Below, one piece after another: positions 57,487 through 64,000 of a DNA stretch of 64,000 nt. Both the position numbers and the translations under genes were made by a program. Each line of letters starts with the position of its first letter. Position 1 is the first letter of the stretch. Under the pieces are notes generated by a model. The model was not told the origin of the DNA and did no database searches. It saw nothing but the letters and a program-made list of their open reading frames with translations. This DNA is from Gnetum montanum. Lineage: Eukaryota; Streptophyta; Gnetopsida; Gnetales; Gnetaceae. The stretch lies in contig MNCI01013916.1 in the NCBI GenBank assembly GCA_015680685.1, forward strand, positions 210,111 to 274,110. The letters run 5' to 3'.

Positions 57487-58892
57487 TGAAACACCACCAA
57501 AAATGCATATTATAACCTTTTTAACATTGTAACCCTCATCCCATGAAACCCGAGGCTAAAACTTCATTGTAAAATATGAGGATTATAATCCAAAAGATGC
57601 AATTTCACATACTTTAGCTTTTTGGGCTGAAAAATTCCTCATAAGTGGTCAAAGCCTTAAACCTTAAGTGAAAAAAGTCATATTATGCCTATATTTGGGC
57701 TTAAGGAGGGGTGAGGGTTTAAAATGCCTTTTGGACTACCAAAATTGGCATTTTGATGGGTTTTGTGGGGGGTATAGCTTTTACTACACTAAAGATACCT
57801 GTTGGGGGAGGGGGTATAATCCCACCTATGCCCAGTGTTTAGGGGTATAACTCCTTCACCCCCCAATGTTTCACCTTCCCCCCAACTCAGCTCTAGCATG
57901 GCCTAAAATTTCAGCATTGCTCTAGCTCCAACATTGATCCTACACCTTAGCATTGGTATTGGAAGGCCTAGCATGGGTGGAAGAAGCCAACATGGGTGAA
58001 ATTCCCACTTACTATTTTTGGTAAATGGAATGGTTTTGATGCCATGGGGATATCAAAACTTACCATACATAGTAACCCTATTGGATTTGTACACCTACAA
58101 CACTTGTATGTCAAAGAAATCTATTAGCAATTACACAGAAATCTATAGCAAAATTGATGCCCAAGAAACTTATAAAACCCAAGCTACAACATCATAGAAA
58201 AGTTCTACTATTTTGCACACTTGGCCATATTTTTTCATTCAAAAGAATTGGAGAACTTGCAAACACAAAGCTATTGAATCATCTCCAGCATAGAACCTAT
58301 AGCCATTATAACCATTGTTTGACCCTGTGATATTGTAGGGAATTTTGCACCAACATTGAGCACATTAGGCTTTGAGACTTCTAGCGTTGCTCTTCTTAGT
58401 AGCTCAAAACCCCCACACATCTTACCCCCCTACATCACCAACATTGCAAATTTGGTGAGAAGTGCAACAAGATTTGACAACATTGGAAGCTGTAAAACCT
58501 TTGGATCGTGGAGTTGACTATGGCATTCAAATCCACTAGTTTCAACAAACTCCAAACCCCCAAAAAAGTGAACCCCCCTACTTCCTCAAGTACATCTTGT
58601 ACACATTCTCTAAATCCTTTTTATTTTTATCAAAATAAAGTTTACATTTCTATTTATGTGCAAGTTAAAATATAGTAAAATTTCCTAATTTTTTTCATTT
58701 ATTTTTAGATCTATATTAAATTTTCTTACTTTGTTAACTCCATTTACACTTTTTGAGTCACTAGGTAATCTTTCAAACCATCCAGGGTACCTTGGATCCT
58801 ATTGTTTCTCATAGAGGCCCTTAGGATTCATCATTAAAGTTTTTTCACTTGAATCTTTGGTTTTCTAGCAACCAAAATTATTAGGTGCTATA
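57487..58892 (+). mobile_element. LTR shared by element 4 (3') and element 3 (5')
   Basis: It starts TGAAACACCACC right after the polypurine tract of element 4 and ends ...GTGCTATA directly before a primer-binding-site match. It is therefore at once the 3' LTR of the left element and the 5' LTR of the right one. Length is 1.41 kb. Outside its ends it is only weakly similar to LTRs 0-2, and I see no clean TATAAATA, so it represents a diverged subfamily. An open frame at 57,668-57,850 is not a gene. Confidence 0.75.
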
Positions 58893-58898
58893 GTTTTT

Positions 58899-58914
58899 TA
58901 GTGCTAGAAGGAGG
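58899..58914 (+). promoter_or_regulatory. Primer-binding site candidate of element 3
   Basis: TAGTGCTAGAAGGAGG is a mutated version of the site in elements 1 and 2, six bases inside the LTR end. Confidence 0.5.
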
Positions 58915-59849
58915 ACCACTATCCCAATTATGCATCCAATCCTATTACCTATTTGACAACATTGCTGGTAAACTAAAACCTTTGAATCCTTTTAAACATT
59001 TTTTCTAAATTTCATTAACACATTTTCTACTTTCAAACCAACACTTACACATATCCCCCTATCACCAAGCCCATCTTGGAGGTTATAGGTGATTTGGATT
59101 GTGGAAAAATTTTCATAGCAGTTCCTGGAAATTTTAAAGGCAATATTGGTGTCTTGCAAAACCTTATCTACTTTGCTATGAGAATTTTCCAACAAGGCTA
59201 GCATTGGTGCTTTATAATCTAAAGACTCATACCCCATGCTATGAAAATTTTCCAACAAGGCCAATGTTGGTAGCTTGTCAAAACCAATACCTTTGAAAAA
59301 TCAAAATTTCCACTTTGTTTTTAGCCAAAACCATCCTACCTACCAAAAAGTAAATCCCCCCAATGTTGTAAAGAGAGGTGTATGATTTTTCATCTTGCCT
59401 CATTCCTCCCCTCTTCTCATCTCTAATGTTGGTATTGTTGGTAAGCTGAACGTTGTTGGGCTTTGATACTAGATTGTTGCCTTTTTCTCAAGTAAAGGGG
59501 TATACCTCCTTGAACAACCATAGACTTTGTAGCCTACAACCTTTGATAACCATATTCCTTTTAGCATTTTGAAAATTTTATTTGTTGGAATTATTATTTT
59601 CTTTATTAATTAAACATTCTTGTTCAACCAAACCTTCAATGTTACCATCATGTCTTTCCAATAATCAATCATCTTGCCTTTCAACTTTATTGATGTTAGG
59701 TCTAGCCAATAGGCTATAAAGGTGTATGACCCTAAGGACCCCACTATGGCCAAATGTAGGTAATCCTTAAGGCTTAGGAGGTAAAGTCCTAAGTTCTTAG
59801 TCATAAATGAAAAATAATATAACTTCATTTGTGCTAAGACTCAGGCTAC

Positions 59850-62420
59850 CATTATGATTTTGAGGATGGACGTGATAGCCAAGAGGGAATAGGAACTCAT
59901 ACATCATAAAGGGAGCGAATATATTCTTTCCTCATATGTTAAGATACCCCTTATCAAAACCTCATATGATAAGATATTCTCATGTTCATATTCTATCGTA
60001 GTTAATTGAGATGGATGAAGAGGATGGGAAAGCTAGATTAGACAAACAACATGAGGAAGAGGATGACTTCAGGGCTAAGTCTGAACATGAGAACATCATA
60101 AATGGGCTTTTTCAACAAGCAACTCCTAAGGCCATCGTTCCCATCTCAACCCACCTTGCCTCTTCTACAAGGCATGTCCCTCAACTTATGTCTCCCCCTT
60201 ACCCAACCATGTTTGGGCCCATGCTCATCATCGTAGCGTACCAAACATAATCAATGTCATAATCTACAACATTCCATTTCTCCATGCTATTCGCCACACA
60301 ACCTTGGTATGTGCAGAAATCATCATTGGTTGTCACCACCACTAACCTCTTATCTATCTAGATGGGACCCACCATGAGACCTAAAGTAACCTATGGGTTA
60401 CATACCCCTTTTGTCTCATTTGTGCTCTAGATATTGGCACAAACTTCTTTTTCATTGTTTAGCACACCTACTACTATTATGACCCAACCTCTCCCCTTAG
60501 TGCCACAATTGATAGCAAGGTCATAGGCCTCCCAGCATACACCACAACCTTTTGTGTAGACCCCAAAACCAACAGGGGTACCTTAGGACCTAGATCAAGT
60601 CTTCCAAATGATCTATGACCTAACCAAAAAGTTAAAGAGGGTTAAGGCCTCTACATTCTAGACCATTAAGATTATGGACTTCTATTAGAAAGATCCCATT
60701 AGTCCTAAGGTCTAAAAAATAATCCTTCTCCCAAGTGTTCACATACAATAATTCACTAAATACAATGGTGAGGGTGATCCCAACTCTCATTTCATAGCCT
60801 TCCAATTTGAGTGTTTGTTATTAGAAGCCTAGCTGCATACTATAACAAGATTTTTCCCTATGTCTCTTATGCGAAAGGTCCTTGACTAGTACCATGCCCT
60901 ACCAAGGGATTTATATCCTCATTAGAAGACTTGATTTCATAATTCATTAACTATTGCAAGTATAACTTGAATCTTGATACCATCCTTGACCAATTTATGA
61001 AGGTCAAGCAAGGACCCCTTAAACCAATGCAAAAGTTCATCCAATGATGGAATGCTTTGCTCAATAAAATCCTAGAACTAATAGCTAAAACTCATTTTTT
61101 ACATATCTTCAAGAGGATGGTTAACAATTCCATTAGGTCAAAGTTGTACTACCTAGATTCATAGCCACTAAGTTAGGCCTTCTCCCAAACAAAGAACATA
61201 GAAGATGCTACAAAGGCTAGCCATGACCCTATCTACATGGCATATAATAACTAGCATGCATGAAAGGACAAAGAGAAGGAAAGGAAAAATAATGTGGTGG
61301 TGGCAACTGTGACCAAATAGGACAAAGCAACCACCCAAGGGCCAAGAACCAACCAATCCAAGGCCATTGCTAACAATAATAACAACCAACCCTTAACATC
61401 TCGGACCTCTATATCCACTACCTTAAGGCCTAACTTTGAGTGATAGGACTAAACAAAATACACTAGGTAACCTTTGAAACCATTCAAACTTTTGGATCAA
61501 CTATTAAAGAGTGGGAGAATATAGTATAAGTAGAAGATGCCTGAAAGAGGCATGAAAGGCTATGTAAGATAGCCAAAGATCCTACTCTAGCAACCAAGGA
61601 TGATCCTTAGGTATCTAAGTACTTTAATCTTAACCACTTTTGCCACTATCATTGATTACCAAGTTACAACACTAATTTTTCCTTACATTAAAGGATGACC
61701 TACAAAAGATGATAGATAGGGGTGAGTTGGTACTTGATGCTTCCAAACAAGTTAAGCCTCAAAACTACTCAACGCATGTATAGAAAGACCCATTGAATGC
61801 CAATAACAACTCATACGCCATAGTGGCATTTAATATTAATAACAACCCAAGGCTAGTAAGGAAATAGTTTGTGATTCAGGTAACTCCTCACAATGAAAGG
61901 GACCATTAAAATTATACTATTTCAAGGTCCCCCTTTGTTGAAAGGGTAACATCACCAATGCTTCCCAAGGAGCCTTTTGTAATTAGAGTGTCTTCCCCTT
62001 CTACTATAATTGAGTCGACCCATGCAACTGAATAATGATCCCCTATGGTGGTTAATGCAACAGCCTCTTCCTCCTAAACAACCAAAGATAACTGGAAGGC
62101 CTCAACCAAGAAAAGGAAGAAACCTGCGCAAAAGCCCAAGAACATGAAGTACACATTTTGGGGTGCATGGAGGAACTCAAGAACAATAAGACCATGGGCA
62201 ATAACAAAGACTTCCTAAATGCGATGCAACAGGTCAAATAGTTGCTGAAGCAAAAGAACATAATCCTTAGCCTATATAACCTAGTCATCACTTCTACTAC
62301 ATACCATGAAATGCTAGTTAAGATGTTGATCTCCATTCTCGTTAGTGAGGACATTCCTACTAACAAAGAATTCATCCATGTAGTGATGGTGTCTTCTTCA
62401 CCTAGGGAGAAGAAGTTAAC
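59850..62420 (+). pseudogene. gag: Gag and Gag-PR linker of element 3
   Basis: An acidic N-terminal part (60,011-60,250; E-E-D-G and H-E-E-E-D-D) is followed by the Gag core (T-K-Y-N-G-E-G-D-P near 60,760, F-P-M-S-L near 60,855). The zinc-knuckle region near 61,640 keeps C-H-Y-H but not the rest. The linker block L-L-K-Q-K-N and L-S-L-Y-N-L-V is open at 62,242-62,424. Stops are mainly TAG. The region 58,915-59,850 between primer site and Gag is an untranslated leader with no recognisable feature. Confidence 0.75.
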
Positions 62421-62489
62421 ATAACTAGTGTTTCACAACAACAAAATCAAAACCACTCTCCAAAATAGTGAGTTCACCAAGGCTCCCCT

Positions 62490-62922
62490 CTTTATAACTA
62501 TTCAAGTAGGATAACACAAAGTGCATAGAGTGCACGTAGACAATGGAGCCACAATGAACATCATTCCTTATACCATAGTTAAACATCTAGGCCTAATGGA
62601 GCATATATAACATACATCAACATTAGCTTTCAAATCCATTAATGGATCACTAGTTGCTATCTATGGGTCTATCTCCTTAGACTTTCTAGTAAGGAAGCAA
62701 TTCTCCAAAACTACTAATTTCTTAGTGGTCCAGGAAACACCAGGATTCAACCTTATCCTAGGAAGGCCTTGGCTAGCTCAATTACAAGCTATGTCTTTGC
62801 CCATCAACCAAGAAATTGACTTGCATTATGAGGGAGGGAAAATTATCATCCATGGTGATAGCATGGTTCACTTAGTAGTTAAAAACATAGACATAGAAAA
62901 GGGATCAAAAGTAGAGTTTTAG
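62490..62922 (+). pseudogene. pro: Aspartic protease of element 3, best preserved copy
   Basis: Same-frame similarity runs from about 62,490 to the TAG at 62,920-62,922. The catalytic motif V-D-N-G-A is intact at 62,536-62,550, and F-N-L-I-L-G-R-P-W-L near 62,750 is the classic end of a Tat-type protease. Only two stops interrupt it (TAA at about 62,510 and at about 62,608). It would process the Gag-Pol polyprotein. Element 1 retains just the last third of this domain and element 2 has lost the Asp. Confidence 0.85.
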
Positions 62923-63888
62923 GAAGAAAATCCCAACCACAAAGTTGAGTAACTTGATGGAGTGGATAAGGTAAAAAAACAATAATTATGGACTAGGGGA
63001 TACACTATGGGGAGAGCTCCCCTTCAACATCATTAGTGAAGGGGATGGGAAATATAAGTTTATGTAAAATATGCCATACACATTTCCTAATCTCTCAAAG
63101 ATTAGAAAACATTTTCATAAGTGATGTATGCCCCTAATCCTCCTCTTATCTTATGCACTTATGTCCTTTGTAACCATATGTATTTATAGCTTGTTAGCCT
63201 AGATAACATTTTACATTTTTATGCCTATTCATTTACTTTATGCTAAGCTTTGATTTTCATGTAGCCTAAGAGTTTACTTTTTTTGCATTTTTATTTATTA
63301 AAATATTTTCTATTCTCTTTTAGCATAATATAAACACAAAAAGCCTTATAAAAGCCTTTAAAACTAGAAAATCCATAAAAACTTTGAAACATAAAATGAA
63401 TATATATATATTTTCCTTTTGGTCGACATAGGGCCCATCATGACCTAAAACTAGCAAGCATCATAGAACCCACCATGGCCTTAAATTGACAAATCCTATG
63501 GCTCCCCATGACCTAAAACTAGTAAGCAAACTTTTAACTTATTTTCATTTTAGCTACCAACCATGTTACCTAGCCAACCATTTTCCTTGCATTATAACAT
63601 TATAACTAGGTTAGCCAAGATAACCATCAATATCATCTATAACATAAAATTGTGTGACCATATCATGAATAAGACCATAATGTTAAATTGATATAGCTAA
63701 AACTAAAACTGAAAAATCAAATTAAAACATTTACAACATAAGTAGACATTATCAAATTATGTGGCTAAATGTTCAAAAAATAAACAATAAGCATAAAATT
63801 ATTCATAACCAAAATCTTGGCTAACACTAGCCATCAAAAACATCAATGATCATCAACAAGAAAAACTAAAAGAAGGTAGTTGGTAATG
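62923..63888 (+). other. PR-RT spacer of element 3, with motif array
   Basis: Non-coding, AT-rich. CATGACCTAAAACTAGCAAG and variants occur three times at 63,430-63,530. An (AT)n tract lies near 63,400. The layout after protease equals that of element 1. Confidence 0.75.
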
Positions 63889-63963
63889 CTAAGTGGCATC
63901 TGGAGGAGGAAGTGGTGGGTCATCCCCACCATCACCACTAGGATCACCAATATCACCTAGTGC
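63889..63963 (-). pseudogene. Terminal exon of the antisense ORF in element 3
   Basis: The minus strand reads an AG acceptor (TTATGTTATAG|), then 24 uninterrupted codons rich in Asp, Gly and Pro (D-P-S-G-D-G-G-D-D-P-P-L-P-P-P), and TAG at 63,889-63,891. Element 1 has a comparable short acidic exon at 25,330-25,391 in the same place and strand relative to protease. The rest of the ORF would lie past the window edge. Confidence 0.55.
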
Positions 63964-64000
63964 CTATAACATAACAATATAAGACCAATGAGTAATCAAT

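Noticed and set aside
57668-57850. 60-codon ORF with Cys/Tyr/Gly-rich end
   Set aside because: It lies wholly inside the shared LTR at 57,487-58,892.
1-64000. tRNA, rRNA or other structured RNA genes
   Set aside because: I looked for tRNA-like cloverleaf ends and conserved rRNA blocks and saw none; only the tRNA-complementary primer sites are present.

Overview
This is nuclear DNA of a seed plant. It is AT-rich and dominated by old, nested LTR retrotransposons, with only one intact-looking host gene (a SAUR). The density of decayed Ty3/gypsy copies and the long gene-poor stretches suggest a large gymnosperm-type genome such as a conifer; that is an inference from composition, not from a diagnostic gene.

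Layout. (1) 1-1800: plus-strand remnant of a long coiled-coil ORF of unknown identity. (2) 1800-5593: minus-strand chromovirus-like Ty3/gypsy gag-pol with a tRNA-iMet-type primer-binding site, truncated before integrase, with its LTR starting at 5593; CpG-retaining DNA follows to about 7.35 kb. (3) 7.35-18.7 kb: a 200-bp tandem duplication, a decayed plus-strand gypsy gag-PR-RT (10-14 kb), a minus-strand transposon-associated ORF (15.5-16.9 kb) and a 45-bp minisatellite. (4) 18.7-34.4 kb: two members of one Tat-like gypsy family. Element 0 (minus) keeps only its 3' LTR, 3' region and the end of PR. Element 1 (plus) has both LTRs, a shortened gag, an antisense intron-containing ORF, and a long pol with RT, RNase H, a second RNase H and integrase. 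(5) 34.4-36.5 kb: a minus-strand multi-exon pseudogene. (6) 37.3-41.5 kb: a long palindrome beside an assembly gap, then a small genic island with the SAUR gene and remnants of a cytochrome P450 and a berberine-bridge-enzyme-like oxidase. (7) 41.5-64 kb: element 4 (plus), interrupted by element 2 (43,584-51,862; two 1.22-kb LTRs, near-identical 5-bp target duplications, gag-PR but no pol). Element 4 pol runs to an LTR at 57,487-58,892 that also serves as the 5' LTR of element 3, which continues past the window edge.

How it fits together. Elements 0-4 share LTR ends (TGAAACA...ACA), a polypurine tract, a non-iMet primer-binding site, arrays built on TTAAACTAGCA, and gag/PR/pol sequence. They therefore form one Tat-like family with an autonomous form (gag-PR-antisense ORF-RT-RH-aRH-IN) and a non-autonomous gag-PR form. 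The most interesting feature is the antisense, intron-bearing ORF in the PR-RT spacer: its body is in element 1 and a matching terminal exon lies at the same position in element 3. Also notable are dispersed TAGCGTA-type palindromes in elements 0 and 1, the shared LTR, and decay dominated by amber stops, as expected from deamination of methylated CAG sites.

All reads of protein families were made by eye; no database search was possible.
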